Assembly: GCA_007753675.1 (NCBI GenBank)
Contig: CP036432.1
Span: 1,524,394-1,588,393 of the forward strand
Origin: Stieleria magnilauensis
Lineage (GTDB): Bacteria > Planctomycetota > Planctomycetia > Pirellulales > Pirellulaceae
DNA length: 64,000 nucleotides
Reading direction: 5' to 3'
The position numbers were made by a program, and so were the translations under genes. Positions within the stretch are counted from its first letter, which is position 1; the number at the start of each line of letters is the position of its first letter. Below the pieces are notes generated by a model. That model saw nothing but the letters and a program-made list of their open reading frames with translations, was not told the origin of the DNA and did no database searches. Shown piece by piece: positions 37,055-47,644 of the stretch.

Positions 37055-38008
37055 TCACTGAAACTGCGATCCCCGTGACAGTTGATAGCCGCGTTGAAAT
37101 TCTTCACCGGTCATCTCGCGTTTACCGGCCGGACAGAGGGTGTCGATTCGCAACGGGCCGTCGCCGGTCATCACCACCAACTCCTTGCTGCCGGTCAGTT
37201 GCCCGGGCTGCAACTCGTCGGTCGGCTCGTCAACCGGGGTGACCTTTAGGATGGTCAATCGCAGCGGCGGCTTGTTCTCGCGGACCTTGATCGTCGTGAA
37301 CGCGATCGGCCAAGGTTGCATGCCACGCACCAGACAATCGATCTCTCGGCGGCTTCGTCGCCAGTCGACTTGTGCTTCCTGTTTGCTCAATCGCGGCGCT
37401 TTGGTAGCCAGCGCCGGGTCTTGGATTTCACCGATCGTCGACTCACCGTCCCAACGCGAAAGTTCGTCGATGCTTTGCATCACCAGCTCGACGCCGAGTT
37501 GCGAAAGTCGCTCTTCGAGTTGCCCGGCCGTTTCCTGGTCGGAGATGGCGGTACGACGAGTGGCCACGATGGGTCCGCCATCCAACTTGGGCGTCATATG
37601 GATCACGCTGACGCCGGTTTCGCGATCACCGTTGAGCAGCGCTCGCTGGACCGGGGCGGCACCTCGGTAGGCGGGCAACAGCGATCCGTGCAAATTAATT
37701 CCGCCCAACTTCGCCACCGCCAACGCGTCGGGTTTCAGGATTTGGCCGTAGTCACAAACGACCAACAGATCGGGCTGGAGGGATTTGAGTTGCGCGATCG
37801 CCTCGGCGTCGTTGATACTGACCGGATCCAGAATCGGTAGCTCATGCTGCGAGGCCCAGGTTCGCACGGGAGCCGGCGGAGGTCCCTTGCGGCTCTTGGT
37901 CGGCGGTTCGGGTTTGGTGACGACGGCCAGCAGCGTGTGATCGGAACGACGAATGGCTTCGAACGAGGGAACGGCAAAGGGACCGGTTCCCATGGTGATG
38001 ATACGCAC
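37055..38008 (-). CDS. fmt: methionyl-tRNA formyltransferase
   Basis: Formylates Met on the initiator tRNA. The 317-residue protein begins at a GTG (38008) with the usual Rossmann start RIITMGTGPFAVPS; GAGAG lies about 10 bases upstream. The catalytic Asn105-x-His107 and SLLPAYRGAAP at 109-119 are visible, followed by Asp143 in LDGGPI. Length matches the family (about 315). It follows def by 34 bases, the common def-fmt operon. Confidence 0.97.
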   Translation of the reverse strand: MRIITMGTGPFAVPSFEAIRRSDHTLLAVVTKPEPPTKSRKGPPPAPVRTWASQHELPILDPVSINDAEAIAQLKSLQPDLLVVCDYGQILKPDALAVAKLGGINLHGSLLPAYRGAAPVQRALLNGDRETGVSVIHMTPKLDGGPIVATRRTAISDQETAGQLEERLSQLGVELVMQSIDELSRWDGESTIGEIQDPALATKAPRLSKQEAQVDWRRSRREIDCLVRGMQPWPIAFTTIKVRENKPPLRLTILKVTPVDEPTDELQPGQLTGSKELVVMTGDGPLRIDTLCPAGKREMTGEEFQRGYQLSRGSQFQ

Positions 38009-38042
38009 GGTGATGCTCTCTTTCAGAAAACGCTGATTCGAC

Positions 38043-38627
38043 TCAGCAGTATTTATTCGTCCATTCGGCCAACCGTGCGACCAACTGGTCATCCGGCGGA
38101 ATCGATCCGGTCGCCTGTTTGGAGCGAAAATCGGTTTCCAACTCGTCGATGCCGGCTTCCAGTTCCTGCGCCGCGTGTTCGCCCATGCGATCGAAAAACA
38201 GGGTCCCGTCCAGGTGATCGATTTCGTGCAAGAAAACGCGAGCCAGAAAACCTTCCAGCGTGGTTTCGATGGGATTGCCTTTCAGGTCGTACGCGCTGAT
38301 GCGGATCGATTTGGGGCGAATCACGTCTCCGGTCAGTCCCGGCAGTGACAGGCACCCCTCTTCGCCCACTTCGCTGCCCTTCGGCCGACTGACTTCGGGG
38401 TTGACGACCACGAACTCTTCGCCACTGCCTTTTTCGCCGGTGGGATTTGCGACAAATAGTCTCAGCGGCAGATCGACTTGGTTTGCCGCCAGCCCCACAC
38501 CGCGGGCCTCGTACATCAAATCCAGCATCTCGTCAGCAATTTTTCGCAATCCGGCGTCAACACGCTTGATCGGCTTGCTGACATAGCGAAGTGTGGGATG
38601 CGGGTAGTAGATGATTTCGAGCGACAT
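38043..38627 (-). CDS. def: peptide deformylase
   Basis: Metalloenzyme that removes the formyl group from new proteins. The 194-residue protein from the ATG at 38627 has motif 1 GVGLAANQ at 43-50, motif 2 EGCLS with the metal ligand Cys92, and motif 3 HEIDH with ligands His134 and His138. The C-terminal 25 residues are longer than in E. coli Def. The frame is open upstream to 38804 but lacks family-like sequence there. First gene of a def-fmt operon. Confidence 0.97.
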   Translation of the reverse strand: MSLEIIYYPHPTLRYVSKPIKRVDAGLRKIADEMLDLMYEARGVGLAANQVDLPLRLFVANPTGEKGSGEEFVVVNPEVSRPKGSEVGEEGCLSLPGLTGDVIRPKSIRISAYDLKGNPIETTLEGFLARVFLHEIDHLDGTLFFDRMGEHAAQELEAGIDELETDFRSKQATGSIPPDDQLVARLAEWTNKYC

Positions 38628-38975
38628 GACAGGCCACAAGGAAGCGATGGCAAGGTAAATCGGGTTGGATCGCAGTGATCGAGCGTTTCGGCGACGGCTG
38701 CTGCCACTAAGATGACCGATTCGCGGAGGTTTGTCAGTCGGGCTTAGCCGGTATCCCTGGCCCCCTCTCGACATTTTGCCGTCCTTCGGCCACGATCCTG
38801 ACAATCCATCGCAACTCCATTTGCGATGGAAGACGCAGTGCTGACGGTAGCCGCTCTCGTGCTGGCAAGTTCGTGTCAGGTGCCGTCACGGCCGACCTGG
38901 AAACCTCGCTGGTCCGAGGACTTCGTCAATCGCGTCCCCCCCGTCCCACGATCCGCCGACCGCTGTTTTCTGCCC
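38628..38975. other. divergent region between def and mch
   Basis: A 348-base divergent spacer. The mch frame is open from 38826, but this part has no cyclohydrolase-like sequence, so it is taken as leader. Promoters for the def-fmt and mch operons must lie here; no specific site can be supported. Confidence 0.45.
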
Positions 38976-39932
38976 ATGGACTATTCGCCGAACCAAGCTG
39001 CCGCCGAAATCTGGGATGGGCTGCGATCTGCCCCACTGGCCCGTGTCCAGTTGCATCGCATTGCCGAAGCGACCGTGTTGGATTTTGGTGTGGAATCGCC
39101 GGGCTCGATTCGAGCCGGCGTACTGTTGGCGCGAGCCTGTATGGGCGGACTCGGTCAGGTTTCGGTCGTCCCCTGCGACCGAGCCAGCTACGGCGTTGCC
39201 AACGCCGTCTTTGTCGAAACCGACGCGCCCCGCGTCGGCTGCTTGGGCTGCCAATACGCGGGCTGGCCGGTCCAGTCCGACGACTACTTCGCGATGGGCA
39301 GTGGTCCGATGCGATTGTTGCGGGGCAAGGAAAAGATGCTGATCCAACAGGAGCTCGGCGACGAGGGATCTGATTCAGCCTGCGGCATTTTGGAGTCCGA
39401 CAAACTGCCCACGGTCTCTGCGATTGAAATGATTGCCGGGGATTGTGGCGTGGCACCAAAGTCGGTGACCGTCGGGGTGGCGTCGAGTACATCGATCGCC
39501 GGTTCGATCCAAATTGTCGCCCGCAGCGTCGAAACGGCGATGCACAAACTGGACGATCTGGAATTCGACGTTCGATCGGTGATTTCGGCGACCGGCTCGG
39601 CTCCGTTGCCGCCACCGGCTGAGCGTGGCAAGATGATCGCGGGGATCGGTCGGACCAACGACGCGATGCTCTACGGCGCCACGGTTTCGTTGTGGGTCGA
39701 TTGCCCCGACGAGTCGATCGAAGCGATTCTGGACAAAATCCCCAGTTCGGCGTCGCCAGACCATGGCCGACCCTTTGCCGAGATCTTCGCCCAATACAAT
39801 CACGATTTCTACGCGGTCGACCCGTCGCTGTTCAGCCCGGCAGTCGTCTCGATTCATAATCTCCGCACCGGGCGGACCTTCACCTCCGGACGAATCGTGA
39901 CGGAGATCTTGCGAGAGTCCTTCGGCACATGA
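38976..39932 (+). CDS. mch: methenyltetrahydromethanopterin cyclohydrolase
   Basis: Interconverts methenyl- and formyl-tetrahydromethanopterin in C1 oxidation. The 319-residue protein from the ATG at 38976 matches Mch length (about 320). Conserved stretches include LDFGVESPGSIRAGVLLARACMGGLGQV, GCLGCQYAGWPVQ, FAMGSGPMRLL, and the run PPAERGKMIAGIGRTNDAMLYG. H4MPT-linked C1 genes are established in planctomycetes. The start is chosen from the family length; ATG at 38826 is possible but no Shine-Dalgarno supports either. It overlaps the ATP-grasp gene by ATGA (39929-39932). Confidence 0.93.
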   Translation: MDYSPNQAAAEIWDGLRSAPLARVQLHRIAEATVLDFGVESPGSIRAGVLLARACMGGLGQVSVVPCDRASYGVANAVFVETDAPRVGCLGCQYAGWPVQSDDYFAMGSGPMRLLRGKEKMLIQQELGDEGSDSACGILESDKLPTVSAIEMIAGDCGVAPKSVTVGVASSTSIAGSIQIVARSVETAMHKLDDLEFDVRSVISATGSAPLPPPAERGKMIAGIGRTNDAMLYGATVSLWVDCPDESIEAILDKIPSSASPDHGRPFAEIFAQYNHDFYAVDPSLFSPAVVSIHNLRTGRTFTSGRIVTEILRESFGT

Positions 39933-40858
39933 GCGGTTCGCCGGTCGCGTCGCGACGCCTGTTGATGCTCGGCCCGGACAGTGGATGGCACGCCGAACGA
40001 CTTCGCGAAGCGGCATGTCGGCATGGCCATCGCTTGGAGATCGCGCCGTGGGAATCGATCGCCGCACGCGTCGGTGATGATCAAGCGCCGGTTTCCCTGC
40101 TTTCGGACCGACAGCAGCTTTCCGACTTCGACGCGATCCTGACGCGAACGATGCCAGCCGGCTCGATGGAACAGATCACCTTTCGTCTGGCGGCGCTGCA
40201 CGCGATCGCCGACCGCGTGACGCCACATCGCACCGCCATCGTGAATCCGCCGCGTGCGCTGGAGTGGTCGATCGACAAATTTGCGTGTTTGGCAAGGTTG
40301 GCCGGTGCCGGATTGCCGACCCCCTCGACACGTGTCGTACAATCACGCCGTGAAGCAATGCAGGCGTTTGAAGAATTGGGCGGTGACTGTGTGGTCAAGC
40401 CGATCTTCGGAGGCGAAGGCCGCGGCGTGATGAGGATCCGTGACGCCCAGCTTGCTTGGACCAGCTTCTCCACTCTCGAACAGTTGGGCGCAGTGCTTCA
40501 AATTCAATCCTTCATCTCGCCGGGCGGCCGCGACACGCGTTTGCTGGTCATCGGCGAGCAGGTGTTTGGCATGCGTCGACACAACGAGAACTGCTTTCGA
40601 TCCAATGTTTCCGCAGGCGCGAGATGCCAGCGGATCGAAGTGGACGGGTGTTTGAAAGCGACGGCCAAACGAATCACCCGGTTGTTCGGGCTGGTCTTCG
40701 CTTCGGTCGACCTGATCGATAACGATCACGGGCCACCACTGTTTCTGGAAGTCAACGCGATCCCAGGCTGGAAAGGGGCCCAAAGCGTGATCGACGAATC
40801 GATCGCCGAACACGTCATCACCGCACTGGTGGCTGAATCCGAAAGAGTGACAACATGA
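39929..40858 (+). CDS. RimK-type ATP-grasp ligase
   Basis: A 309-residue ATP-grasp enzyme. The central segment SIDKFACLARLAGAGLPTPST, VVKPIFGGEGRGVMRI and the late metal-binding block PPLFLEVNAIPGWKG mark the RimK/MptN-like subfamily, which adds amino acids to carboxylates. ATP-grasp genes beside mch are known in bacterial H4MPT clusters, where they are suspected of modifying the cofactor side chain, e.g. glutamylation. That role here is inference. It is coupled to mch upstream (ATGA) and to the acyl-AMP ligase downstream (ATGA at 40855-40858). Confidence 0.88.
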   Translation: MSGSPVASRRLLMLGPDSGWHAERLREAACRHGHRLEIAPWESIAARVGDDQAPVSLLSDRQQLSDFDAILTRTMPAGSMEQITFRLAALHAIADRVTPHRTAIVNPPRALEWSIDKFACLARLAGAGLPTPSTRVVQSRREAMQAFEELGGDCVVKPIFGGEGRGVMRIRDAQLAWTSFSTLEQLGAVLQIQSFISPGGRDTRLLVIGEQVFGMRRHNENCFRSNVSAGARCQRIEVDGCLKATAKRITRLFGLVFASVDLIDNDHGPPLFLEVNAIPGWKGAQSVIDESIAEHVITALVAESERVTT

Positions 40859-42555
40859 GCACAGAAGTTCGCGACGGAAACGTCGCCTCGCGGCTTCGCA
40901 TCATCGCTTCGTTGACCCCCGGAGCGATCGCGATTGCCGAACCGAGCGGACCGCCGGCCGAGGACGGGCCCCGAAACTATGCCTTGACGACGTTTCAGAA
41001 TCTCGACGAGCGCACTGATTTGATCGCGCGGGGGTTGGTCGCCTGGGGGATTCGTCCGGGAATGCGGTTGGCGATGTTGGTGCCCTTCGGAGGTCAGTTC
41101 ATCGAACTGGTCTTTGCGCTGTTGAAAGCCGGCGTGATCGTGGTGTTGATCGATCCCGGGATCGGGCGCAAACACCTGGTGCAATGCTTGTCCGACGCCC
41201 GGCCTGACGGATTTGTGGGGATTCCCAAAGCGCAGGCGATCCGCACGTTGCTTCGACACCGTTTTCCCTCGGCCAGCTGGAACGTGACGGTGGGCAGACG
41301 TTATTTCTGGGGCGGCAAAACGCTTGACCAGATCATCCAACTGGGCCGTGATGCTACATTCGATACCAATTCGGACTCGCGAAAGACGCTGGAGTTACCG
41401 ATCATCAATCGGCCCGATCCGGCAGCGATCATTTTCACGACCGGCAGCACCGGGCCACCCAAGGGTGTCTTGTATAGCCACGGAACGTTCCATGCGCAAA
41501 TCGATCGCATCCGCGAACGTTATGACATCCACCGCGGTTCGCGCGATCTGGCGTGTTTTCCACTGTTCGGATTGTTCGATGCCGTGATGGGCGTGACCAC
41601 CGTCATTCCCGACATGGATCCGACCCGACCGGCCGACGTCAATCCGCGACGCCTGATCGAAGCCGCCGAGCAATGGGAAATCGACCAGGCATTCGGTTCG
41701 CCCGCACTTTGGAACACCGTCGTGCGGTGGTGTAACGACCACGGCGTCCAACGTCCCTTCCCCACCCTGCGTCGCGTGCTCTCGGCCGGCGCCCCCGTCC
41801 CCGCGTCGACGATGGCCAAGCTGCGTGATTTGATCGCCGAAGAAGGCGAAATTTTTACGCCCTACGGCGCGACCGAAGCACTGCCGATCGCATCGATCGA
41901 ATCACGCGAGGTGATCGCCGAAACCGGACCGGCGGCGACCAAGGGCAAGGGCGTTTGCGTCGGCACTCGTTTTCAAGGCGTCCAGTGGAAGGTGATCGAG
42001 ATCGATGACGGTCCCATCGAGACGATCGAACAGACCAAGGCATTGCCAACCCAAAAGATTGGCGAACTGATGGTCACCGGCCCCATGGTGACGCGCAAGT
42101 ATGTCGTCCGCAGCGATCAAAATTCGATGCACAAAGTCATCGACGGCGACACCGTCTGGCATCGTATGGGTGACGTCGGCTACCTCGACTCACGAGATCG
42201 GTTTTGGTTCTGTGGCCGCAAAGCCCATCGCGTGCGTGGCAGCAACCGAACCTGGTTCACCGTCCCCTGCGAAGCGATCTTCAATGCCCACCCGCATGTC
42301 TATCGCTCCGCGCTCGTCGGACGCGGTGAGCCGGGAAACCAAACGCCCGTGATGTTGATCGAACCGATCGGTGAACATTGGCCGCAGTCCGAGCAGGAAT
42401 CTGGACGACTGGTAGCGGAACTGTTGGATCTGGCCGCAAGAAACCCGATCACGCGAACGATCCAAGAAGTGATCATCCGCGACGAACCGTTGCCGGTCGA
42501 TATCCGACACAACAGCAAGATCTTTCGCGAAAAACTCGCCGCGGAACTTCGCTGA
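40855..42555 (+). CDS. oleC: acyl-AMP ligase / beta-lactone synthetase (OleC-like)
   Basis: A 566-residue member of the ANL superfamily. The P-loop is TTGSTGPPKG at 195-204. Several segments match OleC rather than ordinary acyl-CoA ligases: FPLFGLFDAVMGVTTVIPDMDPTRPADV, FGSPALWNTV, LRRVLSAGAPVP, TPYGATEALPIASI, and WHRMGDVGYLDS with FWFCGRKAHRV. OleC closes beta-hydroxy acids into beta-lactones in long-chain olefin synthesis with OleA, OleB and OleD; none of those is in this window. Start overlaps the ATP-grasp stop (ATGA), so it belongs to the mch operon. Substrate not known from sequence. Confidence 0.88.
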   Translation: MSTEVRDGNVASRLRIIASLTPGAIAIAEPSGPPAEDGPRNYALTTFQNLDERTDLIARGLVAWGIRPGMRLAMLVPFGGQFIELVFALLKAGVIVVLIDPGIGRKHLVQCLSDARPDGFVGIPKAQAIRTLLRHRFPSASWNVTVGRRYFWGGKTLDQIIQLGRDATFDTNSDSRKTLELPIINRPDPAAIIFTTGSTGPPKGVLYSHGTFHAQIDRIRERYDIHRGSRDLACFPLFGLFDAVMGVTTVIPDMDPTRPADVNPRRLIEAAEQWEIDQAFGSPALWNTVVRWCNDHGVQRPFPTLRRVLSAGAPVPASTMAKLRDLIAEEGEIFTPYGATEALPIASIESREVIAETGPAATKGKGVCVGTRFQGVQWKVIEIDDGPIETIEQTKALPTQKIGELMVTGPMVTRKYVVRSDQNSMHKVIDGDTVWHRMGDVGYLDSRDRFWFCGRKAHRVRGSNRTWFTVPCEAIFNAHPHVYRSALVGRGEPGNQTPVMLIEPIGEHWPQSEQESGRLVAELLDLAARNPITRTIQEVIIRDEPLPVDIRHNSKIFREKLAAELR

Positions 42556-43175
42556 ATCAGGGGTTGGGGGAAATGTCTTTGACCGCCGCCCCGGACTCAT
42601 CTTGGAAGGATGGACATTAAGCGTTTTAGGAGGCCCCGCATCCGAGCTGCCCCGACTCGGATGCGAGTTAAATCCCCTCCAGCTGAATTCGCGAAAACGG
42701 TCGCTTGGAACCGCACTCTTCCGGCAAGATCAGCAGCCGATGCCCCTTGCGTATGTGCCCCTGCGTCACACCCGGCCCTCTCATGATACAGCCTGACGGC
42801 AATAATGTAAATTGAGAACCCGCTAAAGCCCCGCAAAGGCGGCGACTGGCCTGCTAAAGAACGGCACCCGACCTCCCATCCAGGTGGGTATCGTCGCGGA
42901 ACGAGACGCTTGGTCGCGACACGCGCCGACGGCGGGTCGATCTCAAGGCCACTTAACTAAGTCAACGTCCATGAGGAGGCCCGGACGCTGGCGCGAACCG
43001 GCTGATCTCAAACGATGACTAGCCGTTTGGCGCGAGCCTACGGGCCTTGCGCTGGTCAAAACCTAGCCGATTTAGCGGTATTGGGCGCGAGCCTACGGGC
43101 AACTCGTGGAAACGACGCTTCACTCAGTGGTATTGGCCTTAAGCCTGCCCCCTGAGAAAAGACAGCCCTTCAATC
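42556..43175. repeat. 620-base gene-free region with interspersed repeats
   Basis: The convergent spacer between oleC and the TOPRIM gene. It holds no ORF with family-like content. From 43006 to 43142 two copies of the GGCGCGAGCCTACGGGC element occur (43022-43045 and 43084-43100), the second followed by GGAAACGACGCTTC and TATTGGCCTTA, which recurs at 45594-45624. The rest (42556-43005) shows no recognisable structure. Confidence 0.6.
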
Positions 43176-43829
43176 TTAATGCCGCTGCGGCCCGAAAACC
43201 GATCGGGCGGCCAAGGCGTCGCTGTGGCGGAGCAAGTAAGCGGTTCTGGAATTCGGATCGACGCAGAGTTCTTTCAACGTCGTCTCGCTCAGGCTTGCCA
43301 GTCCGCGGAAACGTTGATGGCGGTGAACGATGTTCTTTTCATCCAGCACCGTACGAATCCGCTGCAGGTGGTCTTCGCTGTAGGCATGCAGGGCGTCGCC
43401 GTATCCGCGAGCGCGGATTTCGAACAACGGTGATTTGACCAGCGAGACGCGGTTGGCGTCCAACAGCGGCCGCAAATAAACGTCAAAGAACATCAGCATC
43501 AGCGCACCGCAGTGGATTCCGTCCGCGTCGGGGTCAAACAAGAACAGGATGCGATCGTACCGCAACTCCGCTAGATCTTCGGCGTGCCAGCCCGTCCCCA
43601 ATGCATCGATCAGTGCGGCGTACCATTGATTTTTCCGCACCGACGCATCGGACGCTTTCGTCGCGTTCATCGGTTTCCCTTGCATCGGCAACACGGCCTG
43701 ATACCGCTGGTCACGCACACGCGCGACCGCCTTGGACGCCGAATCACCTTCGACGATGAACAACTCGCGATAGGGTTGTTCGGTCGGTGAGCAATCGATG
43801 AGTTTGGTTTTTTGAGTGATGAACGTCAT
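43176..43829 (-). CDS. stand-alone TOPRIM domain, type II topoisomerase B-subunit like
   Basis: A 217-residue protein resembling only the C-terminal part of GyrB/ParE. The TOPRIM acid Glu27 in LFIVEGDSA, DPDADG with Asp99, 101 and 103, and the tail HRHQRFRGLASLSETTLKELCVDPNSRT all align with the B-prime region. The GHKL ATPase and transducer domains (about 400 residues) are missing, and the usual GDSAGGSA reads GDSASKAV. The frame is open to 43931, so ATGs at 43847 and 43829 are possible; 43829 avoids the nitrilase gene. No A-subunit or matching N-half is nearby. It could be a split topoisomerase, a repurposed nicking domain or a remnant. Confidence 0.8.
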   Translation of the reverse strand: MTFITQKTKLIDCSPTEQPYRELFIVEGDSASKAVARVRDQRYQAVLPMQGKPMNATKASDASVRKNQWYAALIDALGTGWHAEDLAELRYDRILFLFDPDADGIHCGALMLMFFDVYLRPLLDANRVSLVKSPLFEIRARGYGDALHAYSEDHLQRIRTVLDEKNIVHRHQRFRGLASLSETTLKELCVDPNSRTAYLLRHSDALAARSVFGPQRH

Positions 43830-43864
43830 GTCAGGCACTATCCCCATCCGGCCGACACGTTTGG

Positions 43865-45457
<1,593 letters not shown>

Positions 45458-45560
45458 CGATCCGGCGCCCAGCGACCCACAGCGCTGTCCACGCGACGAA
45501 AAGTCGGATAGTCGATCAAGCAACGCTCGGTGTATGAGTGTCCGACGGTACGATTGATCA

Positions 45561-45630
45561 GCCGTTTGGCGCGAGCCTACGGGCACAAACGAGCGGAAAC
45601 GACGCTTCGCTTAGCGGTGTTGGCCTGCGG
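45561..45630. repeat. interspersed repeat, copy 3
   Basis: Third copy of the GGCGCGAGCCTACGGGC element (45561-45584), followed by GCGGAAACGACGCTTCG and a GTTGGCCTGCGG end, matching 43022-43142. It lies in the 257-base spacer between bioD and a DUF1080 gene; nothing else is seen there. Confidence 0.65.
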
Positions 45631-45714
45631 TCGACAAACTGCCAATCGTTTCGGCCGGCATGGTAAACTACCGCGAATCGATTTCCGCTTTCTACTTGCC
45701 CTACAGTTAAGAAC

Positions 45715-46419
45715 ATGCGCTACCCGTCACCGCTGCTATTGCCAGCTTTGCTCGTTTCGGTCGTGCTCTCCGCCGGAGCTTGCTCGGCAGAAGAATTTAA
45801 ATCGATTTTTGACGGTCGAACCCTGGACGGTTGGAAGGCGCTCGACATGAGTTACTGGTCGGTGCGGGATGGCGCGATCACGGGCCAGTCGACGCCCGAG
45901 CACCCCTGCACCTCGAATCAGTTTTTGGTCTGGCAGGGCGGCGACGTCAGCGATTTCGAAGTCAAGCTCAAGTTCCGGGTGACCGGCAACGGATGCAATT
46001 CGGGAGTCCAGTTCCGCAGCAAAATCAGACCTGACGGTCTGGCGGTCGGATACCAGGCGGACATCTACCAGAGCGGGCCATACCTGGGAGGCGTTTGCGA
46101 CGAAATGCATTCGCGGAAAGGCCCCGAGTTGTTGACCGGCAACGGCCAGCGGACCGTGATCGATGCTTCCGGCAAACGGACGGCGACCGACTTGGGCACC
46201 AAAGCGACCATGAAACCGTCAGGCGAGTGGAATGACTACCACATCACCGCCAAGGGCCGACACATCACGCTCCGCATCAATGGCGAACTCTGTTCCGAAT
46301 TGATCGACGAAGAAGAAGGACACTCCGATTTAGAAGGAATCCTGGGGTTACAACTGCGTTCCGGTCAGCCGATGACGGTGCAGTTCAAGGACATTTTTCT
46401 CAAGCAGTTGTCGGACTAA
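45715..46419 (+). CDS. secreted DUF1080 (3-keto-disaccharide hydrolase) protein
   Basis: A 234-residue protein with a signal peptide (MRYPSPLLLPALLVSVVLSAG) and a complete DUF1080 domain: FKSIFDGRTLDGWKALDMSYW at the start, DFEVKLKFRVTGNGCNSGVQFRS, and a closing LRSGQPMTVQFKDIFLKQL. The family forms a jelly roll and includes enzymes that cleave 3-keto-glycosides or glucan in Bacteroidetes and planctomycetes; the substrate here is unknown. It ends 5 bases before the convergent CobW gene. Confidence 0.92.
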   Translation: MRYPSPLLLPALLVSVVLSAGACSAEEFKSIFDGRTLDGWKALDMSYWSVRDGAITGQSTPEHPCTSNQFLVWQGGDVSDFEVKLKFRVTGNGCNSGVQFRSKIRPDGLAVGYQADIYQSGPYLGGVCDEMHSRKGPELLTGNGQRTVIDASGKRTATDLGTKATMKPSGEWNDYHITAKGRHITLRINGELCSELIDEEEGHSDLEGILGLQLRSGQPMTVQFKDIFLKQLSD

Positions 46420-46423
46420 CAAA

Positions 46424-47524
46424 CTACGTCCCAGCACGGTAGGTCGGCACGGGACGTCCGGGGCGAAAACTTTCGACCGACCTCACCTCAGCCTCAGCAG
46501 CGAACTCGGCGGCCAAGGCATCGACAGCGCTGGCGACGGATTCCTGCAGCGCGTCGGGCCCCAGACTGACACGGGCGTTGATGATCAGCGTCAACGCTAT
46601 GCCCTCAGCTTGTGAAGCGACCGACAGCGTCGTCGCAGTGTCGCTGCTGACCAGATTGGCAACGCCGACCGCATCGCCGGAGGAACAGAAAACCTTTAAA
46701 TGTGCCGGTTCGGCATCGCGCGCTTCCAGACGCGTTCGAATCAAGTCGACAATCCGCATGACGACGCCATCGATCGGCATCGGATCGCTGCAGGTCAAGG
46801 AAACGGTCGCATTGAGCCAACCCAACTCCGCTTCCCCTTCGGCGTAGACGTCATAATCCACGTCCATCAACTGCTCTCGCGCCGCCGCGTCACCGGCCAG
46901 TGACTGGCAAACCGCCTCCAAGTTTTCGCCGGTCTTGGCTGAAAGAAAAATCACCGGCCGACCGGGATACTGCTCTTCGACACAGTCCCGCAACAGGGTT
47001 TGCTGCTGGGGAGTCAATTCATCGATGCGGTTGATCAAAATCAACTCGGACTCTTCGAGTTGCTTGCGAAAGATGTACTCCGCCTTTTCCGAAAAACCTC
47101 GTCCCTGGCCACCGGTCAAAATCTTTAGCCCGTGACTCGGTTTCAAAATCACCGCGTACGGACTGTGAACAAATTTCTCACCGAGTTGCTCCATCATCGG
47201 GATCGCAATCGTGGCGATCAGGTCGGTGCAACTGCCAACGGGTTCGGCGAGGATGATGTCGGGCCGCTGATGGGTTTCAAAGGCTTCGATGGCGTCGGTC
47301 AAGCCATGGAAATTGCAACAAAAACACGACCCAGCCACTTCGTTGACATTCAAACCTTGGCTGCGCAGCAACTCCGTGTCGACCAATCCGGCGGCCTGGT
47401 CATTGGTCACCACACAGACGTGTTTTCCCTGAGCCTGGTAATGCCGCGCCAAGCCGGAGATCAAGGTGGTTTTGCCGGCGCCGAGGAAGCCGCCGATCAT
47501 GATAAACCGAATGGGAGACGTCAT
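46424..47524 (-). CDS. CobW/COG0523-type G3E GTPase
   Basis: Metal-chaperone GTPase. The 366-residue protein from the ATG at 47524 has Walker A GGFLGAGKTT at 11-20 and the metal-binding CxCC motif CFCC (Cys67, 69 and 70). A CobW_C-type domain with strands occupies about 240-350. The family delivers Zn, Co, Ni or Fe to target enzymes; the metal here is not shown by sequence. It lies downstream of an ArsR-type regulator and a HupE-type protein on the same strand. The frame is open to 47587. Confidence 0.92.
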   Translation of the reverse strand: MTSPIRFIMIGGFLGAGKTTLISGLARHYQAQGKHVCVVTNDQAAGLVDTELLRSQGLNVNEVAGSCFCCNFHGLTDAIEAFETHQRPDIILAEPVGSCTDLIATIAIPMMEQLGEKFVHSPYAVILKPSHGLKILTGGQGRGFSEKAEYIFRKQLEESELILINRIDELTPQQQTLLRDCVEEQYPGRPVIFLSAKTGENLEAVCQSLAGDAAAREQLMDVDYDVYAEGEAELGWLNATVSLTCSDPMPIDGVVMRIVDLIRTRLEARDAEPAHLKVFCSSGDAVGVANLVSSDTATTLSVASQAEGIALTLIINARVSLGPDALQESVASAVDALAAEFAAEAEVRSVESFRPGRPVPTYRAGT

Positions 47525-47644
47525 CGTCGCTGTCGCTGGGTACGAAGGGTTTTGCCGAGGGCCAAACATGTCACGGCTGGTGTTCACGCCCCAACATTCT
47601 GATGAACGTTAGAATGTCCGTCAAGCGACGCCGATTCCCGGTGT

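Noticed and set aside
42556-43005. Possible gene or RNA in the gap after oleC
   Set aside because: Short frames on both strands have no start context or family-like content, and no stable RNA fold could be supported by eye.
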